Of a stretch of DNA of 64,000 bases, positions 46,356 to 55,429 are shown one piece after another. Every line of letters begins with the position of its first letter. Within the stretch, counting starts at the first letter, position 1. Source of the DNA: Acinetobacter lwoffii (GTDB taxonomy: Bacteria > Pseudomonadota > Gammaproteobacteria > Pseudomonadales > Moraxellaceae); NCBI RefSeq assembly GCF_019048525.1, contig NZ_CP077369.1, positions 124,001 through 188,000 of the forward strand. The letters are read 5' to 3'. The position numbers were made by a program, and so were the translations under genes. A model generated the notes under the pieces. That model saw only the letters and a list, made by a program, of their open reading frames with translations, did not search any database and was not told the DNA's origin.

Positions 46356-46417
46356 ATTTTCATATAGAAAGATTTATCTCTACTTTCATTATCTACTTTA
46401 TTAACACTTTAAAAATT

Positions 46418-47539
46418 CTACCAATTTTGACTCTCTCCCAATTGCTGTCCTACAAATTCATAACGTATCGTGGAACGTGAAAATTTAATCGGGCAAGCCA
46501 GTTGTGCTTCGGTTTGCTGACTATTGGATTTGAGTGGCACCTGTACAACCCATCCCCGCTGCTGGGCCAGATCAGAATGTAAAGCTTCTTCAAGTTTGAG
46601 TACCGGTTCGACACAGACGTCTAGCGCGGCAAACAGCGTTTGCCATGCAGCCAATGACTTGGTCTTGATTTTATTCTGAATCGCCTGTTTCACCGCAGCA
46701 TGATCTTCAGCGGCATAAGAAGCACCTTTTTCCAAAAGAATCGGCAGCTCTAAAGCCTGTGCCAGCCCCTGCATAAATTGTGGTTCCAGACTGCCAATCG
46801 ACAAATAACGCCCATCCTGGGTTTCATAATAGTCGTAAAAAGTACCGCCATTCAGATACCCTGATTCAGGCCGTTGATGCTGATTGCCAGCCAGACTGGC
46901 AGAAGCCGCCAAATTATTCATCGTCACCACGCAATCGGTCATGGAAATATCAATATACTGCCCTTTGCCACTTTGTTGGCGTTCAATCACCGCAGCCAGA
47001 ATCGCAATCACGGCATGCATGGAACCACCTGCAACATCGGCGACCTGAATTCCCAAGGCAGGTGGGCCATTTTCAATCCGACCACTGTGTCCGACAATTC
47101 CAGATAAAGCCAGATAATTAATGTCGTGCCCTGCCTTATCTTTATATGTGCCAGTTTGGCCATAACCGGTAATGGAACAGTAAATCAATTTTGGATTAAT
47201 TTCGCTTAAGGTTTGATAATCTAAGCCTAGACGTTGCATTACACCGGGGCGAAATTGCTCAATCACAATGTCATAATCTGCAATCTTGGATTTAACCAGT
47301 TCGATATTCACAGGATCTTTCAAATCCAGTGCAACCGATTGCTTGTTTCGATTCAAATAACTTTGTGAAGTGGCTTGTCCATTGGCAAAGGGTGGCATTA
47401 ATCGCAACAGGTCCGGTCGGGTCGGTGATTCAATATGCACAACTTCTGCACCTAAATCAGCAAGATATAATGTGGCAAATGGGCCGGGTAAAAGTGTAGA
47501 AAAGTCGAGGATTTTCAATCCTTTTAATACATATGACAT
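46418..47539 (-). CDS. CaiB/BaiF-family CoA-transferase
   Basis: A 373-residue family III CoA-transferase. Motifs: LKGLKILDFSTLLPGPFATL, LADLGAEVVHIESPTRPD, YLNRNKQSVALDL, and the catalytic Asp region TGYGQTGTYKDKAGHDINYL. Family members include alpha-methylacyl-CoA racemase and carnitine or formyl-CoA transferases; the acyl substrate is unknown. The start MSYVLKGLKIL at 47539 is the family start; the frame extends to 47620 without need. It is divergent from the AraC regulator. Confidence 0.85.
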   Translation of the reverse strand: MSYVLKGLKILDFSTLLPGPFATLYLADLGAEVVHIESPTRPDLLRLMPPFANGQATSQSYLNRNKQSVALDLKDPVNIELVKSKIADYDIVIEQFRPGVMQRLGLDYQTLSEINPKLIYCSITGYGQTGTYKDKAGHDINYLALSGIVGHSGRIENGPPALGIQVADVAGGSMHAVIAILAAVIERQQSGKGQYIDISMTDCVVTMNNLAASASLAGNQHQRPESGYLNGGTFYDYYETQDGRYLSIGSLEPQFMQGLAQALELPILLEKGASYAAEDHAAVKQAIQNKIKTKSLAAWQTLFAALDVCVEPVLKLEEALHSDLAQQRGWVVQVPLKSNSQQTEAQLACPIKFSRSTIRYEFVGQQLGESQNW

Positions 47540-47752
47540 TGGAGTATTTGCTCTACTTATATTGCTTTTTTCAGCATAATAGGCACATAAATGCACAAAA
47601 ACAATGTCATGTTCAGCCATTTACCTTGATAGTTTCGGCAATCTAATATGTAAGAAAATGGCAAAGGTATTCTTGTAAATTGCCATTGCTTTATTATTTT
47701 TCGTCATTTAGGTCAATTATTAGTGAACATTAAAGAGACTGAAGGATTAAAC

Positions 47753-48763
47753 ATGAGTCGTGATACGATCAGTATCCACTTCGTCAATGCTGCCTTATCT
47801 GGCGTTAAGCGCTTGGGCATGGATGTCGATACTTTATTGTCTCACGTCGGGATTGAAGCAGAACTGCTGCATCAGCCCAAAGCGCGTATTTCGCCTGAAC
47901 AATATACCCGCTTTATTAAAATGCTGTGGATGGTGACCCAGGACGAGCATGTCGGCTTTGACAAACAGCAACGCCGGTTGGGTACTTTTGCGATCATGTG
48001 CCAGCTCATCATTCATGCCAAAACCCTCGGTGATGCACTAGAACTTTCTTCCCAGTTCTACAAACTCTTTGGTGATGAATGGTCGGTGACCCTGGAGCGT
48101 GACAAACACGAAGCTCGTCTTGTTCCACTCATTCCAAATGCAATGGATCCGGATCATTTTATTACTGAAAGCATGTTGATGATCTGGCATGGCTTGGCGT
48201 CTTGGCTCATTGAACGTCGCCTGCCACTGGAACGCGTGCATTTTAGCTATCCACGTCCAGCCCATGCCGATGAATATGATGCCCTGTTCTTTGCGCCGGT
48301 GATGCAGTTCGACATGCCACGTACCGAAATTACTTTTGCTGCGGACTATCTGGACCTGCCAATTCGTCAGAATGAAGAAACCTTAGAAGAGTTTTTGAAA
48401 GCTGCGCCGGCACAATTGCTAGTGAAATTCAAAAACACCAACTCGCTGACTTCACGGATTCGTGATGTGCTGAAGAGCCAGATTGGGGAAGAAATGCCGA
48501 CATTAAACGATGTCGCGTCGATGTTATATCTATCACCACAAACCTTGCGCCGCCGTCTGGCAGCCGAAGGCAAAAGCTATCAAGGCGTAAAAGATGCCTT
48601 ACGCCGTGATGCTGCAATTCACTTATTACTTAATCCGGATCTAACCCTTGAAGATGTTGCACAACAAGTCGGTTTCAGTGAAACTAGTACTTTCCACCGC
48701 GCCTTCAAGAAATGGACCGGTGTAACCCCGGGTCTGTATCGTCAATTGCATGGCTATCATTAA
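47753..48763 (+). CDS. AraC-family transcriptional regulator (Arabinose_bd type)
   Basis: A 336-residue regulator. The N-terminal half matches the Arabinose_bd-type ligand domain found in many fatty-acid or alcohol regulators (FVNAALSGVKRLGMDVDTLL, LGTFAIMCQLIIHAKTLGDA). The C-terminal 100 residues are an AraC HTH: LNDVASMLYLSPQTLRRRLA and LEDVAQQVGFSETSTFHRAF. GAAGGA lies 6 nt before the ATG at 47753. It sits between a CoA-transferase and the thiolase-FadB operon, so it may control them; this is inference. Confidence 0.88.
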   Translation: MSRDTISIHFVNAALSGVKRLGMDVDTLLSHVGIEAELLHQPKARISPEQYTRFIKMLWMVTQDEHVGFDKQQRRLGTFAIMCQLIIHAKTLGDALELSSQFYKLFGDEWSVTLERDKHEARLVPLIPNAMDPDHFITESMLMIWHGLASWLIERRLPLERVHFSYPRPAHADEYDALFFAPVMQFDMPRTEITFAADYLDLPIRQNEETLEEFLKAAPAQLLVKFKNTNSLTSRIRDVLKSQIGEEMPTLNDVASMLYLSPQTLRRRLAAEGKSYQGVKDALRRDAAIHLLLNPDLTLEDVAQQVGFSETSTFHRAFKKWTGVTPGLYRQLHGYH

Positions 48764-48812
48764 TCAAATGATGTTGCGAAATAACATTTAAAAATTAAAA
48801 TCAGTTCTCTCC

Positions 48813-48838
48813 GCCTAAGCATTAGCTTAGGCTTTTTT
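48813..48838 (+). terminator. Terminator after the AraC regulator
   Basis: GCCTAAGC / GCTTAGGC with an ATTA loop, followed by T6. It separates the regulator from the thiolase operon. Confidence 0.88.
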
Positions 48839-48961
48839 ATAATTACAATTGGCTAAATCGCTCAATTGATCTGACCCGTTCTCGTCATTGCACTTCAAAA
48901 ATTAAGGATTACACTCGAATCATTAGAATAATTTTCATTAAATCAATAAAAGGAACATGCT

Positions 48962-50167
48962 ATGAGCGAGGCATATATTATTGACGCCATTCGTACGCCA
49001 CGCGGAAAAGGCAAAAAAGATGGATCTTTACATCAAGTAAAACCCATTTCATTACTGACTGGTTTACTCAATGAACTGAAAGACCGTCACGGACTGGACA
49101 CCTCAAAAGTCGATGATATTGTGCTGGGTTGTGTCACCCCGATTGGTGATCAGGGGGCCGATATTGCCAAGACCGCTGCCATTGCTGCGGGTTGGGACAA
49201 TGATGTCGCTGGCGTGCAAATCAACCGTTTCTGCGCTTCCGGACTCGAAGCTGTCAATCTGGCCGCACAAAAAGTCCGTTCTGGCTGGGAAGATCTGGTC
49301 GTTGCAGGCGGCGTCGAATCCATGTCCCGCGTAGCGATGGGTTCTGATGGCGGCCCTTGGGCGCTTGACCCTGAGACCAATATGGCCTGTGACTTTATTC
49401 CGCAAGGTATCGGTGCAGATTTAATTGCCACGATTGACGGTTATAGCCGTGCAGATGTAGATCAGTTTGCCGAACAATCACAAAAGAAAGCAGCGGCTGC
49501 TCAAGCCAATGGTTATTTCAACGCTTCTGTTATCCCGGTAAAAGACAGAGCCGGTGTAGTGATTCTGGACAAAGATGAATTCATCAAACCGACAACAACA
49601 GCAGAAGGCCTGAGCAAACTCAATCCAAGTTTCGCCACTATGGGGCAAATGGGCTTTGATGCAATTGCCCTGCAAAAATATCCTGAAGTCGGTGCTGTTA
49701 ATCATGTGCATCATGCCGGGAATTCTTCAGGCATTGTCGATGGTGCAGCGGTGGTTTTGATCGCATCGGAACAAGCAGTAAAAGAACAAGGTCTGAAGCC
49801 ACGTGCCAAAGTGCTGGCCACTGCACTGGTCGGTGCAGATCCAACCATTATGCTGACTGGCCCTGCCCCGGCTGCTCGTAAGGCCTTGGCTAAGGCGGGT
49901 TTAACCATTGATGATATTGACCTGTTTGAAGTTAATGAAGCCTTTGCTGCAGTGGTGATGCGCTTTATCAATGAGATGAAGGTTGATTCTGCTAAGGTGA
50001 ATGTCAACGGCGGTGCAATTGCCATGGGACATCCACTCGGTGCGACTGGAGCCATGATTTTAGGCACTTTGCTGGATGAGCTGGAACGCCAGGGGAAAAA
50101 ACGTGGATTAGCCACACTTTGCGTGGGTGGTGGTATGGGCATCGCAACCATTATTGAACTGGTATAA
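48962..50167 (+). CDS. Acetyl-CoA C-acyltransferase (beta-oxidation thiolase)
   Basis: A 401-residue thiolase of FadA/FadI type that releases acetyl-CoA from 3-ketoacyl-CoA. Cys in [18 protein letters not shown] near residue 91, His in [18 protein letters not shown], and the second Cys in [17 protein letters not shown]. It precedes the FadB-like gene by 11 nt; the two form a beta-oxidation operon. The paralogue at 42118 is a different branch. Confidence 0.92.
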   Translation: MSEAYIIDAIRTPRGKGKKDGSLHQVKPISLLTGLLNELKDRHGLDTSKVDDIVLGCVTPIGDQGADIAKTAAIAAGWDNDVAGVQINRFCASGLEAVNLAAQKVRSGWEDLVVAGGVESMSRVAMGSDGGPWALDPETNMACDFIPQGIGADLIATIDGYSRADVDQFAEQSQKKAAAAQANGYFNASVIPVKDRAGVVILDKDEFIKPTTTAEGLSKLNPSFATMGQMGFDAIALQKYPEVGAVNHVHHAGNSSGIVDGAAVVLIASEQAVKEQGLKPRAKVLATALVGADPTIMLTGPAPAARKALAKAGLTIDDIDLFEVNEAFAAVVMRFINEMKVDSAKVNVNGGAIAMGHPLGATGAMILGTLLDELERQGKKRGLATLCVGGGMGIATIIELV

Positions 50168-50178
50168 GGAGAAAAATA

Positions 50179-52314
50179 ATGAGCGCAATTCAATATCAAA
50201 AAAATGAAGATAATATTGTTATTTTAACGTTTGATTCTCCAAACCAGTCTGCCAATACCATGAATGCCGACTTTCGCACGGCACTGGATGAAGTCGTTAC
50301 CCAGTTACAAGCAGATAAAGATATTGCCGGGATTATTTTCCGTTCAGCGAAAAAAACTTTCTTTGCTGGCGGCGATCTGGATGAACTGATTCAAGCCACT
50401 CCTGAACATGCAACTGAATTCTTCAATATGATTGAAGAGATGAAAGCCAAACTACGCTATATCGAAACTCGCGGTATTCCTGTCGTTGCTGCACTGAATG
50501 GTACGGCGCTTGGCGGTGGCTGGGAAATTGCCCTGTGTGCCCATCATCGTATTGCCCTGAATGACCCTAAAAGCAAATTTGGCCTGCCTGAAGTTACACT
50601 GGGTTTATTACCAGGGGGCGGTGGGATCGTCCGTAGCGTCCGCCTGCTCGGTCTGCAAAATGCCCTTCCTTTATTGATGGAAGGCAAACAGTTTGGAGTC
50701 GATAAAGCCAGATCTTTAGGGCTGATTCATGAGGTCGCAGACAGTACCGATGAACTGTTGAAAAAGGCCATTGCCTGGATCAAAGCCAATCCAAAATCTC
50801 AGCAGCCATTCGATGTAAAAGGCTATAAAATTCCGGGTGGTAGCCCTTCGACACCAGCAGTTGCCCAGATGCTGGCAATTGCTCCGGCGATGCTGCGCGA
50901 TAAAACCAAAGGCTGTTATCCTGCGCCTGAAGCGATCATGTCGGCTGCGGTAGAAGGTGCACAGGTCGATGTCGATACTGCCCTGACCATTGAATCGCGT
51001 TACTTTACTTATTTGGCGACCAGTCAAATTTCTAAAAATATGATTGGCACTTTCTGGCATGGTCTGAATGCAATCAAGTCCGGTGCCAGTCGCCCTCAAG
51101 GTATTGAAAGGTGGAAAGCCACTAAAGTCGGTATTCTAGGTGCGGGCATGATGGGTGCTGGGATTGCCTATGCGACTGCCAGCACAGGCATTCCAGTGGT
51201 CCTGAAAGATATTTCATTAGAAGCGGCTGAAAAAGGCAAAGCCTATAGCCAGAAACTGCTGGATAAAAAAGTCGCTCAAGGGCGTTTATCAGCCGAGAAA
51301 CGAGATCAGTTTTTAAGCCTGATTCAAACAACTGCATCTAATGCAGATCTAGCCGGTTGCGACCTAATCATTGAAGCCGTATTTGAAAATCCCGCGCTCA
51401 AGGCTCAAGTCACGCAAGAGGTAGAGCAATATCTTGCCAGCAACGGCGTGATGGCATCGAATACCTCGACCCTGCCGATTACAGAGTTAGCCCAGGCTTC
51501 AAAAAATGATCAGAACTTCATCGGCCTGCATTTCTTCAGTCCGGTCGATAAAATGCAGCTGGTGGAAATTATCAAAGGTAAAAATACCTCGGCAGAAACG
51601 CTGGCCAAAGCTTTCGATTTCGTGCAGCAAATTGGCAAATTACCGATTGTGGTGAATGACAGCCGGGGATTCTTTACCAGCCGCGTGTTTGGTACCTTTG
51701 TGCAGGAAGGTTTACGCCTGCTGGCAGAAGGTGTACATCCGGCGCGAATTGAAATGGCTGCACTCAAAGCCGGTATGCCGGTGGGTCCGTTGGCGATTCA
51801 GGATGAAGTGTCCTTGACCCTGTCTGAACATGTGGCCAATGAAAGATACAAAGCTTTAGAAGCACAAGGTCAGACCATCACTAAATCACCCGCTGATGAC
51901 GTGATTCACAGCATGATTCACGAATTTAACCGTAAAGGTAAGGCTGCAGGCGCAGGTTTTTATGATTATCCGGCCGATGCCAAAAAGCAGCTCTGGTCTG
52001 GTCTCAGCCACTGGAAAAAAGACAACGATATTTCTGAACAGGAAATAATTGACCGCTTCCTGTTTGTACAGGCATTAGATACCGTGCGCTGTCTGGAAGA
52101 AGGTGTCCTGGAATCTGTGGTCGATGCCAATGTCGGTTCTATTTTTGGTATTGGCTTTGCCGCCTGGACGGGCGGTGCTGTGCAATTCCTGAATCAGTAT
52201 GGTTTAGCCAAAGCCGTGACCCGTGCCAAAGTACTTGAAAATAAATATGGCGAACGCTTCAAAGCCCCACAACTCCTCAAAGATCGCGCAGCACACGCCC
52301 AGCCGATTCAATAA
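50179..52314 (+). CDS. FadB/FadJ-like multifunctional enoyl-CoA hydratase/3-hydroxyacyl-CoA dehydrogenase
   Basis: A 711-residue fused enzyme of fatty-acid beta-oxidation. The N-terminal crotonase domain has AALNGTALGGGWEIALCAHH and FGLPEVTLGLLPGGGG. The second half begins with the NAD-binding KVGILGAGMMGAGIAYATAS near residue 316, then SNTSTLPITELA and FIGLHFFSPVDKMQLVEI, and two dehydrogenase C-terminal domains (FVNDSRGFFTSRV-like region). GGAG precedes the ATG. Forms the alpha subunit to the upstream thiolase beta subunit. Confidence 0.92.
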   Translation: MSAIQYQKNEDNIVILTFDSPNQSANTMNADFRTALDEVVTQLQADKDIAGIIFRSAKKTFFAGGDLDELIQATPEHATEFFNMIEEMKAKLRYIETRGIPVVAALNGTALGGGWEIALCAHHRIALNDPKSKFGLPEVTLGLLPGGGGIVRSVRLLGLQNALPLLMEGKQFGVDKARSLGLIHEVADSTDELLKKAIAWIKANPKSQQPFDVKGYKIPGGSPSTPAVAQMLAIAPAMLRDKTKGCYPAPEAIMSAAVEGAQVDVDTALTIESRYFTYLATSQISKNMIGTFWHGLNAIKSGASRPQGIERWKATKVGILGAGMMGAGIAYATASTGIPVVLKDISLEAAEKGKAYSQKLLDKKVAQGRLSAEKRDQFLSLIQTTASNADLAGCDLIIEAVFENPALKAQVTQEVEQYLASNGVMASNTSTLPITELAQASKNDQNFIGLHFFSPVDKMQLVEIIKGKNTSAETLAKAFDFVQQIGKLPIVVNDSRGFFTSRVFGTFVQEGLRLLAEGVHPARIEMAALKAGMPVGPLAIQDEVSLTLSEHVANERYKALEAQGQTITKSPADDVIHSMIHEFNRKGKAAGAGFYDYPADAKKQLWSGLSHWKKDNDISEQEIIDRFLFVQALDTVRCLEEGVLESVVDANVGSIFGIGFAAWTGGAVQFLNQYGLAKAVTRAKVLENKYGERFKAPQLLKDRAAHAQPIQ

Positions 52315-52330
52315 CTTAGGCACTTAAATA

Positions 52331-52356
52331 AAAGAGGAACGTGTTTCCTCTTTTTT
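52331..52356 (+). terminator. Terminator of the beta-oxidation operon
   Basis: AAAGAGGAA / TTCCTCTTT with a 5-nt loop, then TTTAT; 17 nt after the FadB-like stop. Confidence 0.85.
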
Positions 52357-52474
52357 ATCTTCTGGATTTGCTTAATGCACTGGATAGACTCATCTGATGA
52401 CAGATTTCGATCTGCTTTTTGATCAATTTATGTTATAAAGTTACATAAGTTTGATATCCACGTGGGTAAGACCT

Positions 52475-52822
52475 ATGACTGATCACAGTTCACCTGAAAA
52501 ATCTCCTTGGGGCTGGAAAGCACTTATCATCTTCTGTATTTTAGGTGGATTATTCATGCTTATTTTTTGGCTCGCGATAAGTAATGAACCGGATTACATG
52601 CCAAGCCAGCAAAATAAACAAACTACCCAGCAACACGCTTTTAAAAATGCACCGACGATGTCTCCAGAAGCCATTGCCAAAGCGCAAGCAGATCGTGAAG
52701 CACGTGAAGCTGCCAATACTGCTCATCCAGGTACGACAGCCGCTGAACACAATATGTCAGCTGAAGAACATGCCAATATGGATAATGCCGAGCACAGCTC
52801 AAATGCAGCACATGGCCACTGA
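52475..52822 (+). CDS. Hypothetical membrane-anchored, His-rich protein
   Basis: A 115-residue protein with one N-terminal membrane helix (WKALIIFCILGGLFMLIFWL) and a long soluble tail rich in Ala, Glu and His (NMSAEEHANMDNAEHSSNAA, ending HGH). The His content could bind metal, which is speculation. It starts MTDHSSPEKSPWGWK at 52475; the frame opens at 52451. No family recognised. Terminator at 52843-52871. Confidence 0.7.
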   Translation: MTDHSSPEKSPWGWKALIIFCILGGLFMLIFWLAISNEPDYMPSQQNKQTTQQHAFKNAPTMSPEAIAKAQADREAREAANTAHPGTTAAEHNMSAEEHANMDNAEHSSNAAHGH

Positions 52823-52842
52823 TCCAGATTCAGTCTATGCAT

Positions 52843-52871
52843 AAAAAAGCGAGGTCAATGCCTCGCTTTTT
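52843..52871. terminator. Bidirectional terminator
   Basis: AAAAAAGCGAGG / CCTCGCTTTTT with a 6-nt loop, between convergent genes. Confidence 0.88.
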
Positions 52872-52891
52872 CGTATTTGAATGGCTGAAAA

Positions 52892-53323
52892 TTAAAGCTT
52901 TAAATACATATCAATATGCGGAATTCCACAATCCAGATATTCCTCGCCTTGAGCTTCAAATCCCAGCGCTTGATAGAAGCCAATGGCGTGCACTTGCGAA
53001 GACAGCTTTACCAACTTACGCTGCTCTGCACGCGCATAGTCAATCACGGCCTGCATCAAGCGCTGACCAACACCTAAACCGCGTGCTGTGGTTAGGACTG
53101 CAACCCGACCGATACTGTTATTTGACAATAAGCGTGCTGTAGCAATCGCCTGATCCTGCTGAAAAACAATGAAATGTACAGCAACCGCATCCTCAGCATC
53201 CCACTCATCTTCAGCTGCAATATGCTGTTCTTGAATAAACACGACTTCACGAATCACTTTGGCATGCGCTGCCAAATCCTTCCAGCTCCCGGAAATTATT
53301 TTAAGTTCTGGGCTATTTAGCAT
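52892..53323 (-). CDS. GNAT-family N-acetyltransferase
   Basis: A 143-residue GNAT: WKDLAAHAKVIREVVFIQEQ, GRVAVLTTARGLGVGQRLMQAVIDYA (acetyl-CoA binding R/Q-x-x-G-x-G/A) and KLSSQVHAIGFYQALGFEAQ. It resembles ElaA-like small acetyltransferases; the substrate is unknown. Its ATG overlaps the stop of the upstream methyltransferase gene (ATGCTAA), so they are coupled. Confidence 0.9.
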   Translation of the reverse strand: MLNSPELKIISGSWKDLAAHAKVIREVVFIQEQHIAAEDEWDAEDAVAVHFIVFQQDQAIATARLLSNNSIGRVAVLTTARGLGVGQRLMQAVIDYARAEQRKLVKLSSQVHAIGFYQALGFEAQGEEYLDCGIPHIDMYLKL

Positions 53324-54540
53324 TTAGATCCGATTCCCTGCTGATCCCATTGATCATTAAGCAACAATTCCAGTGAATGTTTCTGGATACCATACATCTC
53401 TTTCAAGGCCTGGATTTGTGCCAGAACCGCCTGATCAGGTTGTTGATAGTCTTTGCGTTTTGTCGCCAGAATCATTTTATTTTTACTGGTATGTTCCAGC
53501 GCCACAAATTCAAAAACTTTGGTTTCATAACCATAAGCTTTGAGCAGTAAAGCACGTATGGTATCGGTCAGCATTTCTGCCTGCTGTCCGGCATGAATGC
53601 CAAACTGTAACATCGGGCTGAGGACTTTCGGTGCTTGTAACTGTGGACGTAATTCCTTATGACAACATGGTGCACACATGATCATCTGTGCATTTAGGCG
53701 AATTCCGCTATGAATCGCAAAATCTGTTGCTACATCACAGGCATGCAAAGCAATCATCACATCCAGACGTTCCGGTGTATAAGTACGGACATCCCCTTGG
53801 AAAAAGTCCAGCTGATCAAAACCGGATTGCTGCGCGACATTCTGGCAGAATTCAACCATTTTCGGATTAAGCTCTACCCCGGTGACATACGGCGTTTGAC
53901 CATGTTTTTGCATATAGTCATATAAAGCACAAGTCAGATAGCCCTTACCCGAACCAAAATCCACCACGCGCAGGCCTTAAGCCTGTGGCTTAATCTGTGC
54001 CAATGCACCTGAGAAGATTTCTACAAACTTATTAATCTGCTTCCATTTACGCGCCATGCTCGGAATGATTTGCGCTTTTTGATCGGTAATACCGAGATAT
54101 TGGAGAAAGATGCTGTCCTGATCGACATAACGTTGTTTAATCCGGTCATGGCCTTGTTCAGCAGGCTTCACCTGATTCATCGTGGCTTTATGTTTGCTAC
54201 GCGTTAACATAGCTTTTTTCTTGTTTTTTTTCAGCTGTAATTCTTCATCTACTGTCATCAGATTGGCCTGTTTGCAACACGCCAGTAGTGAAGTAACCTG
54301 GAATAATGCTTCATCTAAAGGATAATTTTTCGTGACATCCTGCGTCTTGTAACGATATAGACAGCTCAATACGCGCTGTTCATTTAATGTAATGACTCGC
54401 AAGGTCATTTTCTCTAAATCCTGCAGTTCACCTTTATACTGGCTTAAGATCAGGCGATCGAATTGATTCCTTTCAACAGCTTGCTGAAAGGTATCCAAGA
54501 ATTGCTGTTCCTGATCTGAGAGAGTTGCCAACGTTGACAT
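53317..54540 (-). pseudogene. Class I SAM-dependent methyltransferase interrupted by an in-frame TAA
   Basis: One continuous reading frame of about 408 codons, broken by a single TAA at 53979-53977. Upstream: MSTLATLSDQEQQFLDTFQQ with an N-terminal helical domain, ending AQIKPQA-stop. Downstream resumes at once in the same frame with GLRVVDFGSGKGYLTCALYD (SAM-binding motif I), TGVELNPKMVEFC (motif II), APCCHKELRP, and a C-terminal KMILATKRK. The catalytic core is all downstream of the stop. A likely ancestral AAA (Lys) became TAA, or the base is a sequencing error. The start at 54540 has AGG 8 nt upstream; the downstream half might be made from an internal start. Confidence 0.85.
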
Positions 54541-54633
54541 AGATAAAACCTGAAATGAATTGCGCATCAAGTTTAAATCTTCTTAACCTAAAAGCAAAAT
54601 TGAATTACTATACAAGTGTATATTTGAAAAAGA

Positions 54634-55287
54634 ATGACAATCATGCAGAATGCTCCACTGGTTCCAGATTATGATCAAAATGAGGAACGGATTAACTATA
54701 TTAGTCATGGTGTAGGTGCCGGGCTGTCCATTATTGCCGGTATTCTTTTGATTATTAAAGGGTCTTACCTGAGTACTGGACAATGGATTGGTCTTTGGGT
54801 TTATGCACTGAGCATGATTCTGTTATTTTCTGCTTCCATGCTTTACCACATGGCCACTGCAGCAGACCGCCGTTATTTTTATAAAAAAATCGATCATACT
54901 GCGATTTATTATTTAATCGCCGGAACTTATACCCCTTTCCTATCGATTGCCATTCCGACCGCCAAAGCCCAGTATTTATTGATTGCACTGTGGGTGATTG
55001 CCCTTCTTGGTACACTTTTCAAGTTCGTTTTCATTCATCGTTTCCAGAAACTTTCTTTAGCGGCTTATCTGGCCATGGGCTGGCTGGCGCTGCTGGTGAT
55101 TGATGATATGCAGCAATATTTAAGTGTTCAATCTTTAACCTTTCTCATCATTGGTGGACTCGCTTATACCGTGGGTGCATTGTTTTACGCTTTAAAAAGA
55201 GTAAGATATACCCACGCTATCTGGCACATATTTGTATTGATAGGCGCAGGATCACATTTTCTGTCTATCTATCTTTACGTGATTTAA
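54634..55287 (+). CDS. Hemolysin III / PAQR-family membrane protein TrhA
   Basis: A 217-residue seven-helix protein of the hemolysin III/PAQR family. Motifs: EERINYISHGVGAGLSIIAG, SASMLYHMA with the conserved His, KIDHTAIYYLIAGTYTPF, and HAIWHIFVLIGAGSHF (terminal His residues, metal-binding in PAQR). Known members tune membrane fluidity; the hemolysin name is historic. ATG 54634 or 54643. Confidence 0.92.
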   Translation: MTIMQNAPLVPDYDQNEERINYISHGVGAGLSIIAGILLIIKGSYLSTGQWIGLWVYALSMILLFSASMLYHMATAADRRYFYKKIDHTAIYYLIAGTYTPFLSIAIPTAKAQYLLIALWVIALLGTLFKFVFIHRFQKLSLAAYLAMGWLALLVIDDMQQYLSVQSLTFLIIGGLAYTVGALFYALKRVRYTHAIWHIFVLIGAGSHFLSIYLYVI

Positions 55288-55429
55288 TCATCTCCTTTTT
55301 CATTTCAGTGACCCTGAGCGAGTTGAAGCGAGAAGATTGCAGTTGTTTTTTTAAAAAATTACGCCTTTTTTAAAAAGATTACGCTTTTAAAACTAAGTTT
55401 TTTTATTTTTAGTAAGTGTAAGGTTTTCC

